Source: Microvirga flocculans ATCC BAA-817 (GTDB lineage Bacteria; Pseudomonadota; Alphaproteobacteria; Rhizobiales; Beijerinckiaceae). Taken from it: DNA of 64,000 nucleotides. A program made the translations under genes and the position numbers. The notes below the pieces were generated by a model that searched no databases, had not been told where the DNA came from, and saw only the letters and a list, made by a program, of their open reading frames with translations. The stretch lies in NCBI RefSeq assembly GCF_000518665.1, contig NZ_JAEA01000007.1, positions 1 to 64,000 on the forward strand. The letters run 5' to 3'. Shown here one piece after another: positions 18,271-26,355 of the stretch (position 1 is its first letter; each line of letters begins with the position of its first letter).

Positions 18271-19266
18271 GTGTACGCACAGATGGTGAAAACGGGCCTC
18301 GAACGCATCCAGTCCAAGGAGGAGATGTCTCCGGAGGAGCGCTCCTTCCAGGAACGGATCGATGCGGACATCAAGATCGAACCCAAGGAATGGATGCCGG
18401 AGGCTTACCGGAAGACCCTGATACGGCAGATTTCCCAGCATGCCCATTCCGAAATCATCGGCATGCAGCCGGAGGGCAACTGGATCACCCGTGCGCCCAC
18501 ACTCGAGCGCAAGGCGATCCTGCTTGCCAAGGTGCAGGACGAGGCGGGTCATGGCCTTTACCTTTATTGCGCCGCCGAGACCTTGGGCGTGAGCCGCGAC
18601 GAACTCATGGAGCAGCTCAACAGCGGCAAGGCGAAGTATTCGAGCATCTTCAATTATCCGACGCTCACCTGGGCCGATATCGGCGCTATAGGCTGGCTCG
18701 TGGACGGTGCTGCGATCATGAACCAGGTGCCGTTGCAGCGATGCTCCTATGGCCCTTACTCCCGGGCGATGATCCGCATCTGCAAGGAGGAGAGCTTTCA
18801 CCAGAGGCAGGGCTACGACATCATGATGAAGCTCGCGCGCGGAACGCCGGAGCAGCAGCGGATGGCGCAGGATGCGCTGAATCGCTGGTGGTGGCCGTCG
18901 CTCATGATGTTCGGCCCGTCCGATGCCGATTCCGTGCACAGTGCCCAGTCGATGATGTGGAAGATCAAGATCAATTCCAACGACGAGCTGCGCCAGAAAT
19001 TCGTCGACCAGACGGTGCCGCAGGCCGAGTATATCGGCCTCACCGTTCCCGATCCTGATCTCAAGTGGAATGCCGAGCGCGGGCATTACGACTTCGGCGA
19101 GATCAACTGGGATGAATTCTATCAAGTGATCAGCGGCAACGGGCCCTGCAATCGCCAGCGCCTGCGCACGCGCGTGAATGCCTATGAGGAAGGACGCTGG
19201 GTGCGCGAAGCCGCCGATGCCTATGCCGCCAAGAAAGCGGCCCGGGCGCAGGCCAAGGCCGCATGA
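18271..19266 (+). CDS. paaA: PaaA, phenylacetyl-CoA 1,2-epoxidase catalytic subunit
   Basis: The diiron oxygenase subunit that epoxidises the ring of phenylacetyl-CoA. Ligand motifs are intact: [13 protein letters not shown] (first ExxH) and [13 protein letters not shown] (second ExxH). The stretch [19 protein letters not shown] and [15 protein letters not shown] is near-invariant in PaaA. GTG 18271 (MYAQMVKTG) matches the family N-terminus and has GGGAG upstream; an ATG at 18250 in frame would add seven residues. It is first in the paaABCDE operon. Confidence 0.96.
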   Translation: MYAQMVKTGLERIQSKEEMSPEERSFQERIDADIKIEPKEWMPEAYRKTLIRQISQHAHSEIIGMQPEGNWITRAPTLERKAILLAKVQDEAGHGLYLYCAAETLGVSRDELMEQLNSGKAKYSSIFNYPTLTWADIGAIGWLVDGAAIMNQVPLQRCSYGPYSRAMIRICKEESFHQRQGYDIMMKLARGTPEQQRMAQDALNRWWWPSLMMFGPSDADSVHSAQSMMWKIKINSNDELRQKFVDQTVPQAEYIGLTVPDPDLKWNAERGHYDFGEINWDEFYQVISGNGPCNRQRLRTRVNAYEEGRWVREAADAYAAKKAARAQAKAA

Positions 19267-19282
19267 ACGGGGGATGCCGACG

Positions 19283-19570
19283 ATGGACAAGAAGGAATGG
19301 CCTCTCTGGGAGGTTTTCATCCGCAGCCAGCATGGCCTGGCTCACCGCCATGTGGGGAGCCTCCACGCACCCGATGCGGAAATGGCGATCATGAACGCGC
19401 GCGACGTCTATACGCGCCGTAATGAAGGCGTGAGCATCTGGGTTGTGAAAGCGTCCGACATCGCTGCAAGCTCGCCCAGCGAGAAGGGGCCGCTCTTCGA
19501 GCCTGCCAACAGCAAGGTCTATCGCCACCCGACATTTTACGAGATTCCCGAAGAGCTGGGGCATATGTGA
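19283..19570 (+). CDS. paaB: PaaB, phenylacetyl-CoA epoxidase subunit
   Basis: A small subunit (95 residues) that bridges PaaAC heterodimers in the epoxidase. The sequence KKEWPLWEVFIRSQHGLAH and MNARDVYTRRNEGVSIWVV are family hallmarks. ATG 19283 gives the usual start; an ATG at 19274 in frame would add three residues. It follows paaA by 16 bases and its stop overlaps the paaC start by one base (TGATG). Confidence 0.96.
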   Translation: MDKKEWPLWEVFIRSQHGLAHRHVGSLHAPDAEMAIMNARDVYTRRNEGVSIWVVKASDIAASSPSEKGPLFEPANSKVYRHPTFYEIPEELGHM

Positions 19571-20328
19571 TGAGCGACCAGGAAGCTCTCTTCGAATACC
19601 TGCTGCGCCTGGGAGATAATGCTCTGGTGTTGGGTCACCGCCTGTCGGAATGGTGTGGACATGCGCCGGCTCTCGAAGAGGATCTGGCTCTCTCCAATGT
19701 CGCTCTCGATCTCATCGGGCAGACGCAGCTCTGGCTGAACCTGGCAGGCGAAGTCGAAGGCAAGGGACGGGACGCCGACAAGCTCGCTTATCTGCGCGAT
19801 GCGCGGGACTTCCGCAATATCCTCCTGGTCGAGCAACCGAACGGCGACTTCGCCGTGACCATGGCGCGGCAGTTTTTCTTCGATGCTTGGCATTACCTTC
19901 TGCTGCGGGAACTCGCCGGGTCGAAGGATGGCCGGATTGCAGAGATCGCCGCAAAAAGTCTCAAGGAAGTGACATATCATCTGGAGCGGAGCCGGGATTG
20001 GGTCCTGCGGCTCGGCGATGGAACGGAAGAAAGCCATCGCCGCATGCAGGCCGCCATCGACGATCTGTGGATGTATACGGGCGAGCTCTTCGAAGCCGAT
20101 GAGATCGACCGTGCCATGCTCCGCGAAGGACTTGGGCCGGATCCTGCGGCGCTCCATGAGCCCTGGTTGGGACTCGTGAAGGCGACGTTCGAGGAGGCGA
20201 CATTGTCTTTGCCTCAGCCCGGCTGGGCCCAGCGCGGCGGCAAGCGCGGCATTCACTCTGAGCATCTCGGCTATATCCTGGCCGATCTCCAGTTTCTGCA
20301 GCGGGCCTATCCCAACGCGACATGGTGA
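19570..20328 (+). CDS. paaC: PaaC, phenylacetyl-CoA epoxidase structural subunit
   Basis: The catalytically inert partner of PaaA within the epoxidase core. It starts MSDQEALFEYLLRLGDNALVLG and shows the PaaC pattern HAPALEEDLALSNVALDLIGQ, where the iron ligands of PaaA are not conserved. FFDAWHYLLLREL and EVTYHLERSRDWVLRLGDG are also typical. 252 residues, a normal length. Its start overlaps the paaB stop by one base, which suggests coupled translation and 1:1 stoichiometry. Confidence 0.95.
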   Translation: MSDQEALFEYLLRLGDNALVLGHRLSEWCGHAPALEEDLALSNVALDLIGQTQLWLNLAGEVEGKGRDADKLAYLRDARDFRNILLVEQPNGDFAVTMARQFFFDAWHYLLLRELAGSKDGRIAEIAAKSLKEVTYHLERSRDWVLRLGDGTEESHRRMQAAIDDLWMYTGELFEADEIDRAMLREGLGPDPAALHEPWLGLVKATFEEATLSLPQPGWAQRGGKRGIHSEHLGYILADLQFLQRAYPNATW

Positions 20329-20340
20329 GCGGGCAGGTGG

Positions 20341-20853
20341 ATGATGGACAGCCTGACACATCCCGATCTGAGCCAGATCAGATCTTGGCTCGGGGAAGTT
20401 CCCGATCCTGAGGTTCCGGCCGTGTCGGTGATGGATCTCGGCATCGTGCGTGAGGTGCAGTGGGAGGAGGGCGAACTCGTCGTCGCCATCACGCCGACCT
20501 ATTCAGGTTGCCCTGCCACAAGCGTCATTGCCATCGAGATCGAAGCTGCCCTGCGGGCAAAGGGCATCGAGCGCGTGCGCATCGAACGCCGCCTTTCCCC
20601 GCCCTGGACGACGGATTGGATCACGCCGGAAGGAAGGCAAAAGCTCGAAGCCTATGGCATTGCACCGCCTGCCGAGATTGCAGGAGGTCCTTCGCCCTTC
20701 GAACGCTTTCTCCGAAAGCCCCCGGCGATCGCCTGCCCGCGTTGCAAGTCCGTCAATACCCATCGGGTGAGCGAGTTCGGATCGACGCCTTGCAAGGCGC
20801 AGTACCAGTGCCGCGATTGCCTCGAGCCCTTCGACTATTTCAAGTGCATTTGA
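20341..20853 (+). CDS. paaD: PaaD, epoxidase iron-sulfur maturation factor
   Basis: A MIP18/DUF59-type protein needed for epoxidase activity, thought to help assemble iron-sulfur clusters, probably of PaaE. The N-terminal domain shows PDPEVPAVSVMDLGIV and TPTYSGCPATSVI with the reactive Cys. The C-terminal zinc-ribbon has four cysteines (CPRCKS, then a Cys pair CRDC). It lies 12 bases after paaC; GCAGGTGG precedes the start. Confidence 0.95.
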   Translation: MMDSLTHPDLSQIRSWLGEVPDPEVPAVSVMDLGIVREVQWEEGELVVAITPTYSGCPATSVIAIEIEAALRAKGIERVRIERRLSPPWTTDWITPEGRQKLEAYGIAPPAEIAGGPSPFERFLRKPPAIACPRCKSVNTHRVSEFGSTPCKAQYQCRDCLEPFDYFKCI

Positions 20854-20869
20854 AACGAGCGGTTGCTCC

Positions 20870-21949
20870 ATGACAAAGTTCTACCCCGTCACTGTTGCCG
20901 ATATCAGGCGTGAAACCCGCGATGCCGTCATCCTCACGCTCGATGTGCCGGATGAGCATAAGCAGGCATTCCGATTCTCCCAGGGCCAATACCTGACCCT
21001 GCGCACGCAGATTGACGGAGACGAGGTGCGCCGATCCTACTCTATCTGCGCCACGCCTATGGACGGTAAACTGCGGGTGGGGATCAAGAAAATTTCGGGC
21101 GGTGTCTTCTCGAGCTGGGCCAGTGAGAAACTGGCGCCGGGACAGATCATCGAGGCCATGCCTCCGATGGGAAACTTTTTCGTTCCGCTCGAAAAGGATC
21201 GGAAAAGACATTTTGTGGGCTTTGCAGCCGGCAGCGGGATCACGCCCCTTCTCAGCATCGTCAAGACGACGCTTGTGGCCGAGCCGCTCTCCTCCTTCAC
21301 GCTCTTCTATGGGAATCGCGCGTCGAGTTCCATCATGTTCCGTGAGGAACTCGAGGATCTCAAGAATGAGCATCTCGAGCGCTTCAGCCTGATCCATATC
21401 CTCAGCCGCGAGCAGCAGGATATTGATCTCTTCAATGGACGACTGACCAAGGAAAAGTGCGACCAGCTTCTCGATCACTGGGTCGATGCCTCATCGATCG
21501 ATACGGCTTTCATATGCGGCCCGCAGGACATGATGCTGGGCGTCGCGCAGAGCCTTGAAGAGCATGGCCTCGACAAACGCAATATCAAGTTCGAGCTTTT
21601 CGCCACATCGACGCCGAGCCGTCGTCAACGCAGACCTGAAGAGGTGAAGGCGGAGGATCGTCAGAAGGATCTCTGCGAAGCCACGATCGTCATCGATGGG
21701 CGGTCTCGCACCCTATCCTTCGAGAAGGGCACGGAATCCGTGCTCGATGCCGCGACGAATGAAGGCCTGGAGCTGCCTTATGCCTGTAAGGGCGGTGTCT
21801 GCTCCACCTGCCGCGCCATGCTGGTCGAGGGCGAGGTCGACATGGATGCCAACTTCGCTCTCGAGGATTACGAAATTGCCCGAGGCTATATCCTGACCTG
21901 CCAGAGCTATCCGGTCAGCGACAGGATCGTTGTCGATTTCGATAAATGA
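20870..21949 (+). CDS. paaE: PaaE, phenylacetyl-CoA epoxidase reductase
   Basis: The NADPH-dependent electron donor to PaaA, 359 residues. The N-terminal ferredoxin-reductase part has the FAD motif RRSYSICATP and the NADP region GFAAGSGITPLLSIVKT with CGPQDMM. The C-terminal plant-type [2Fe-2S] ferredoxin shows CKGGVCSTC and a distal Cys in ILTCQSYP. Spacing to paaD is 16 bases. Confidence 0.95.
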   Translation: MTKFYPVTVADIRRETRDAVILTLDVPDEHKQAFRFSQGQYLTLRTQIDGDEVRRSYSICATPMDGKLRVGIKKISGGVFSSWASEKLAPGQIIEAMPPMGNFFVPLEKDRKRHFVGFAAGSGITPLLSIVKTTLVAEPLSSFTLFYGNRASSSIMFREELEDLKNEHLERFSLIHILSREQQDIDLFNGRLTKEKCDQLLDHWVDASSIDTAFICGPQDMMLGVAQSLEEHGLDKRNIKFELFATSTPSRRQRRPEEVKAEDRQKDLCEATIVIDGRSRTLSFEKGTESVLDAATNEGLELPYACKGGVCSTCRAMLVEGEVDMDANFALEDYEIARGYILTCQSYPVSDRIVVDFDK

Positions 21950-21965
21950 CACGAAAGGTGCTGCC

Positions 21966-22730
21966 ATGGTCGATGAAGATAGCCTTGTCAGTTTCGTGAC
22001 TGGCGGCGGGCGCCTGAGCGCGCCGGACAATGTGACGCCCCGGTATCGTGGCGAGCTCATGCGCCTTATGGCGATCTTCGTCGATTCAGAAATGGCCGGT
22101 GCCTCGGGCTTTGCCGATTGCATCAATCTGGCCCCTGGGCTGAAGGAACGCATGACGGCCACGCGCATCGTCCTTGAAAAGTTCGATCACGCACGGCAGG
22201 TGTTGAACCTGATGGAGCAGTTCGGAGCCAATACCGCCCAGTATGTCGGGGCCCATCCCTGGGCTTCGCGCCTCGACCGCAGCGTCAATCTTGGAACGCG
22301 CCGCATTGATGGCGATATGCGGCTCAACGTCTTCCACTACCCGGTTAACGGCTGGGTCGATGCCGTGGTGATGAACTTCCTGATGGGACAGGCAACCGTT
22401 GTTCAGCTCGGTGAGTTGACCCGCGGTTCCTATCAACCGCTTGCCGATACGCTGACCGCCATCCTTCCCGTCGAGAAGCGGCATGCGGAACTCGGTGAGA
22501 AAGGATTGCGCGTTGCCCTTGAACGCGGGCATGACCGGACCGACGCCCAGGCCTCCGTCAATTACTGGTACTCTCGCGTGGCGGACACGTTCGGCACCGG
22601 CTCATCGGACCATTTCATACAGCACCGGAAATATGCGCTGCGCCAAAAGGGAAGAGAGGAGCTCCTTCCGCAATGGCAAGGTATCGTTCATCCGATCCTG
22701 GCGGAGCTGGGGCTCGATGTGCCGAGGTAA
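21966..22730 (+). CDS. Extra PaaA/PaaC-like (ferritin-like) protein, last gene of the paa operon
   Basis: A 254-residue helical protein that most resembles the phenylacetic acid catabolic protein family (PaaA/PaaC) but is not one of the five standard subunits. Possible metal ligands: Glu in DSEMAGAS, Glu and His in LEKFDHARQV (spaced by four rather than three) and a regular ExxH in PVEKRHAELG. The NVFHYPVNGWVDAVVMNFLM helix is PaaA-like. ATG 21966 has GAAAGGTG upstream; the frame opens at 21930 inside paaE. It lies 16 bases after paaE, so it is probably co-transcribed. Whether it binds two irons, and its role, are unknown. Confidence 0.75.
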   Translation: MVDEDSLVSFVTGGGRLSAPDNVTPRYRGELMRLMAIFVDSEMAGASGFADCINLAPGLKERMTATRIVLEKFDHARQVLNLMEQFGANTAQYVGAHPWASRLDRSVNLGTRRIDGDMRLNVFHYPVNGWVDAVVMNFLMGQATVVQLGELTRGSYQPLADTLTAILPVEKRHAELGEKGLRVALERGHDRTDAQASVNYWYSRVADTFGTGSSDHFIQHRKYALRQKGREELLPQWQGIVHPILAELGLDVPR

Positions 22731-22770
22731 GTCCTCTCAAGTGCTTTGATTGACGAAAAGTTCTGAGGCT

Positions 22771-23406
22771 TTATTCTGCCGCATGAATGCGTGAGGCATC
22801 CGCCGACGGTTCGGGATGAAGATTGCGTGTTCCATCCACGAGCAATTGAGAGACCAGTTCGGCATAATCGGCGCGAGATACGCCGCCGCTGCTCTTGAAC
22901 CACAGGTAATGCCAGTTGATCATCCCGAACAGGGACATGGTCACGGGCTTGAGCAGCCTGGTTCCTTTAAGCTGCGGCGCAACGCCCGCCACCGCATCGG
23001 AAAAGATATGCACCAGTTCGCGTTCCATGGCCTTGAGTTCGGCCTGACGGTCGGGTGGCAGAAGACGCAGGCCGTTGATCTGCACGTTATGCTGGGCATC
23101 CGCGTCCCGATAAGCTTCCAGAATCGCGGCAATGAGGATTCTTAGACGATCCCCGGGAGGCAGGTCCGGATTGTCGGCAGCCTCGACGACCTCGAGCAGT
23201 TCCTCGAGATGAAACCGGATGACGTCGAAAAGCAGCTCTTCCTTGTCTTTGTAGTAGTGGTAGAGGTTCGCTTTGGAGACGCCGCACGCCTCTGCGATCT
23301 TGCTCATCGAGGCGCGGTCGTAGCCATACTCGGCAAAGAGTTCGGCCGAGCGATCGAGGATCGCCCGGCGTTTGTCGTCGTAGTCGGTGGCGCGGGTGCG
23401 GGCCAT
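22771..23406 (-). CDS. paaR: TetR-family repressor, probable PaaR
   Basis: A 211-residue TetR regulator. The N-terminal HTH is clear: RAILDRSAELFAEYGYDRASMSKIAEACGV with KANLYHYYKDKEELL. The C-terminal ligand domain is variable. It ends the leftward paaG-paaI-paaK operon, 8 bases after paaK. The palindromic TTGACC/GGTCAA-type sites at the paaZ and paaG promoters are the natural targets, so the gene would be autoregulated. The PaaR name rests on context and known TetR-type paa regulators of other proteobacteria. Confidence 0.88.
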   Translation of the reverse strand: MARTRATDYDDKRRAILDRSAELFAEYGYDRASMSKIAEACGVSKANLYHYYKDKEELLFDVIRFHLEELLEVVEAADNPDLPPGDRLRILIAAILEAYRDADAQHNVQINGLRLLPPDRQAELKAMERELVHIFSDAVAGVAPQLKGTRLLKPVTMSLFGMINWHYLWFKSSGGVSRADYAELVSQLLVDGTRNLHPEPSADASRIHAAE

Positions 23407-23414
23407 GGGGTCTT

Positions 23415-24749
23415 CTATTCTTTCGGTCTGCGGTCGATCACGCGTCTCGCCTTGCCGAGAGAGCGCTCGATGCCTTCAGGCTCAAGAACGTTTACTTGAG
23501 CCGTGATGCCAATAGTATCCTTGATGGCTTGACTCAAGCGGTCAGAGGCGGCTTTCCGGGTTTCCGGATAGTCAGCTTCGGGCCTGATCTCGGCCCTGAT
23601 CTCCATCTGGTCCATGCGCCCCTCACGGGTCAGCACGATCTGGTAATGGCCAGAGAGGGCCTCGATCGCCAGGAGTTTTTCCTCGATCTGGCTGGGGAAA
23701 ACGTTCACGCCTCGAATGATCATCATGTCATCGGTGCGCCCGGTCACCTTCTCCATGCGCCGCATGCTCCGTGCCGTGCCGGGCATGAGGCGCGTCAGGT
23801 CGCGGGTGCGGTAGCGGATGACAGGCATAGCTTCCTTGGTGAGCGACGTGAAGACCAGCTCGCCCTCGGCTCCGTCTGGCAGCACTTCGCCCGTCAGGGG
23901 ATCGATGACCTCGGGGTAGAAATGATCTTCCCAGATGTGGAGCCCGTCCTTGGTTTCGATGCATTCACAGGCGACGCCCGGCCCCATGACCTCGGAGAGG
24001 CCGTAGATATCGACGGCATGGATATCGAAGGCCTCCTCGATTTCCGAGCGCATGGCGTTCGTCCACGGCTCGGCTCCGAAGATGCCGATCTTCAGGGAGG
24101 ACTGGCGCGGGTCGAGGCCCTGCTTCCGGAACTCGTCGAGGATGGCCAGCATGTAGGACGGCGTGACCATGATCACGTCGGGCTTGAAGTCGTTGATGAG
24201 CTGAACCTGCCGTTCTGTCATGCCGCCCGACATGGGAATGACCATGCAGCCGAGACGCTCGGCGCCATAATGGGCTCCCAGTCCGCCGGTGAATAGACCG
24301 TAGCCGTAAGCGACATGAACCTTCATGCCGGGGCGTCCGCCGCTGGCCCGGATGGAGCGGGCCACAACATCGGCCCAGGTGTCGATGTCCCGCTTCGTGT
24401 AGCCGACGACCGTCGGCTTGCCGGTTGTGCCCGATGAGCCGTGGATACGGGCAATCTGGTTTTGGGGAACGGCAAACATGCCGAAAGGATAATTGTCCCG
24501 AAGGTCGGACTTAGTGGTGAAGGGAAACTTCGCCAGGTCGCTAAGATCCTTGAAGTAGTCTGGATGAACGCCTGCCGCGTCGAACTTCGCCCTGTAATGA
24601 GGGACGTTTTCATAGGCGTGGCGCAGGGACCAGGCGAGGCGCTCGCGCTGCCATGCGGCGAGCTCATCGCGCGAAGCCAGCTCGAACCGGTCGAGAAGGG
24701 CCGGTTGAGGCTTGAGTTCGGACAGCTTGCGAAGCGGGATCTGGAACAA
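23415..24749 (-). CDS. paaK: PaaK, phenylacetate-CoA ligase
   Basis: The entry enzyme: phenylacetate + ATP + CoA gives phenylacetyl-CoA. 444 residues, normal length. The adenylate-forming P-loop SSGTTGKPTVVGYT lies near residue 105; YGLSEVMGPG and YRTRDLTRLMPG are the other core motifs, and the C-terminal lid carries DMMIIRGVNVFPSQIE. The start is a TTG at 24749 (LFQIPLRKLSELK), with GGGAGG 5 bases upstream; no in-frame ATG lies close enough to the domain start. Confidence 0.95.
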   Translation of the reverse strand: MFQIPLRKLSELKPQPALLDRFELASRDELAAWQRERLAWSLRHAYENVPHYRAKFDAAGVHPDYFKDLSDLAKFPFTTKSDLRDNYPFGMFAVPQNQIARIHGSSGTTGKPTVVGYTKRDIDTWADVVARSIRASGGRPGMKVHVAYGYGLFTGGLGAHYGAERLGCMVIPMSGGMTERQVQLINDFKPDVIMVTPSYMLAILDEFRKQGLDPRQSSLKIGIFGAEPWTNAMRSEIEEAFDIHAVDIYGLSEVMGPGVACECIETKDGLHIWEDHFYPEVIDPLTGEVLPDGAEGELVFTSLTKEAMPVIRYRTRDLTRLMPGTARSMRRMEKVTGRTDDMMIIRGVNVFPSQIEEKLLAIEALSGHYQIVLTREGRMDQMEIRAEIRPEADYPETRKAASDRLSQAIKDTIGITAQVNVLEPEGIERSLGKARRVIDRRPKE

Positions 24750-24772
24750 GGGAACCTCCCATTCTTTCTTTG

Positions 24773-25246
24773 TTATTGGCTGTTTCGATCGGCATCGGCG
24801 GCGAGCAGCGTGCCGGCGATGGTCCGCGAGTGACCGCGAAATTCTGCAACGATATCGCCTTCGCTGTCTCGAACGGTGACGTCGTAGATGCCGGAGCGTC
24901 CCGACCGGTTGCGCTCCACGGCATGGGCCGTGAGCGTATCGCCCCGGCGACCGGGTTTCAGAAACGTCACGGCGCAATGCTGTGCGACGGTGCGCTGATT
25001 ATAGGTGTTGCAGGCGAAGGCAAAGGTCGAGTCGGCCAGCGTGAAGATGAAACCGCCATGGCAGATCCCATGTCCATTGGTCATCTCGGGGCGGATCGTC
25101 ATGGATATGACGGCTTCGCCTGGAGCGACGTGCTCGATCACCATGCCGAGCCCCTGGCTTGCCCGATCGTCGGCCCACATGGCTTTGGCGCAGGCTTCTG
25201 CGATCTGGTTCGGGTTTGCCGCGTGGCGGCCAGACGGGGCGTGCAT
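24773..25246 (-). CDS. paaI: PaaI, hydroxyphenylacetyl-CoA thioesterase
   Basis: A hotdog thioesterase (157 residues) that clears hydroxylated or dead-end CoA esters from the pathway. The catalytic sequence is canonical: NGHGICHGGFIFTLADSTFAFACN, then AVTFLKPGRRGDTL. The start overlaps the paaG stop by one base (TGATG). The N-terminal extension before the hotdog fold (PNQIAEACAKAMWADD) is typical of PaaI. Confidence 0.95.
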   Translation of the reverse strand: MHAPSGRHAANPNQIAEACAKAMWADDRASQGLGMVIEHVAPGEAVISMTIRPEMTNGHGICHGGFIFTLADSTFAFACNTYNQRTVAQHCAVTFLKPGRRGDTLTAHAVERNRSGRSGIYDVTVRDSEGDIVAEFRGHSRTIAGTLLAADADRNSQ

Positions 25247-26043
25247 CAGGCTCTCCCGGTGAATTTCGGCTGCCGCTTTTCGAAGAAGGCAGCAACTCCC
25301 TCCCGATAGTCCGGCGTTCGGCCCGCACGGCCCTGCAGGTCCCGTTCCAGCTCGAGTTGGCGGTCGAGATCGTTCGTCTCGGATACATCCAGCGCTTGCT
25401 TGATGAAGCCAAGCCCGATGGTCGGTTGGGTCGCGAAATAGGAGGCGAGACGGTGGGCCTCGTCCATCAGGCCGGCATCGTCGGTTGTTTTCCAGATCAT
25501 CCCCCAGGCCTCCGCCTGTTCGGCGGAAACCGGCTCTGCAAGGAGGGCAAGGGCACGGGCGCGCGCAGGCCCGACAAGGCGCGGCAGGAACCAGGTTCCT
25601 CCGGAATCGGGAACGAGACCCAGCTTCGCGAAGGCCTGGATGAACTTCGCCGAGCGGCCCGCCAGGACGATATCGCAGGCCAGCGCGATATTGGCGCCCG
25701 CACCGGCCGCAACGCCGTTGACCGCGGCGATAATGGGGATCCGCAGCCCTCTGAGTTTGCGCACGAGGGGATTGTAGAATTGTTCGATGGTCGCAGCGAG
25801 ATCCGGGGGCTGCTGGCCGGGACTGGTGAGCCTGTCGGCCAGATCCTGTCCGGCACAGAACCCCCGTCCTGCTCCCGTCAGGATGAGCGCCCGGCACTCG
25901 CTGTCGGCCTCCGTCTCGATCAGGGCGGACATGAGGGCTTTATGCATGGGCTCATTGAAGGAGTTCAGGCGATCGGGCCGGTTGAGGGTGATGATGCGGT
26001 ATCCCTCCCGCCTCTCCGTGAGGATAAGATCGTTCTCCACCAT
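25246..26043 (-). CDS. paaG: PaaG, epoxyphenylacetyl-CoA isomerase
   Basis: A crotonase-fold isomerase that converts ring-1,2-epoxyphenylacetyl-CoA into oxepin-CoA and also acts later in the pathway. Fold motifs: RGFCAGQDLADR and NGVAAGAGANIALACDIV for the oxyanion hole, KLGLVPDSGGTWFLPRLVG with the catalytic Asp position of PaaG-type enzymes (PDSGG). ATG 26043 is next to a GGGAGGG ribosome site; the frame runs to 26070. It is the first gene of paaG-paaI-paaK-paaR. Confidence 0.93.
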   Translation of the reverse strand: MVENDLILTERREGYRIITLNRPDRLNSFNEPMHKALMSALIETEADSECRALILTGAGRGFCAGQDLADRLTSPGQQPPDLAATIEQFYNPLVRKLRGLRIPIIAAVNGVAAGAGANIALACDIVLAGRSAKFIQAFAKLGLVPDSGGTWFLPRLVGPARARALALLAEPVSAEQAEAWGMIWKTTDDAGLMDEAHRLASYFATQPTIGLGFIKQALDVSETNDLDRQLELERDLQGRAGRTPDYREGVAAFFEKRQPKFTGRA

Positions 26044-26087
26044 GGCCCTCCCGAATTTGGCTGATGGCAAGCGGATTGCTGCTGTCT

Positions 26088-26116
26088 TGTTTAGTATTGA
26101 CCAACCGTCCGGTCAA
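26088..26116 (-). promoter_or_regulatory. paaG promoter overlapped by TetR-type operator
   Basis: On the minus strand, TTGACC (26116-26111) and TAAACA (26093-26088) are 17 bases apart, reading into paaG. The same bases form the inverted repeat TTGACC-N8-GGTCAA (26097-26116), related to the operator in the paaZ promoter. A bound repressor would cover the -35 box and most of the spacer. The divergent livK gene starts 240 bases away. Confidence 0.72.
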
Positions 26117-26355
26117 TTATATTGATGAGAGAAACAGCGTCAATGAGCCAACACTCGGCCCTTCAGGGAGAAGCACGGGATGGCATGCTACGACGGCCCA
26201 AGGAGCAGCTTGATCGGGCCCGCAGGCTCCGTCGGCGGGTGGCCGCCGTCCGGCTGTTCATCCGCGAGGATCCAGCAATGATCCGCAGGTTCCGGGACGC
26301 TGGCCGATTGCGCAACAACAATAAAAACAATCGATAACAAACCAGGAGGAAACAA

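Noticed and set aside
26122..26337. 71-residue frame between paaG and livK
   Set aside because: Arg-rich, no ribosome site, and it covers the promoter region; composition looks non-coding.
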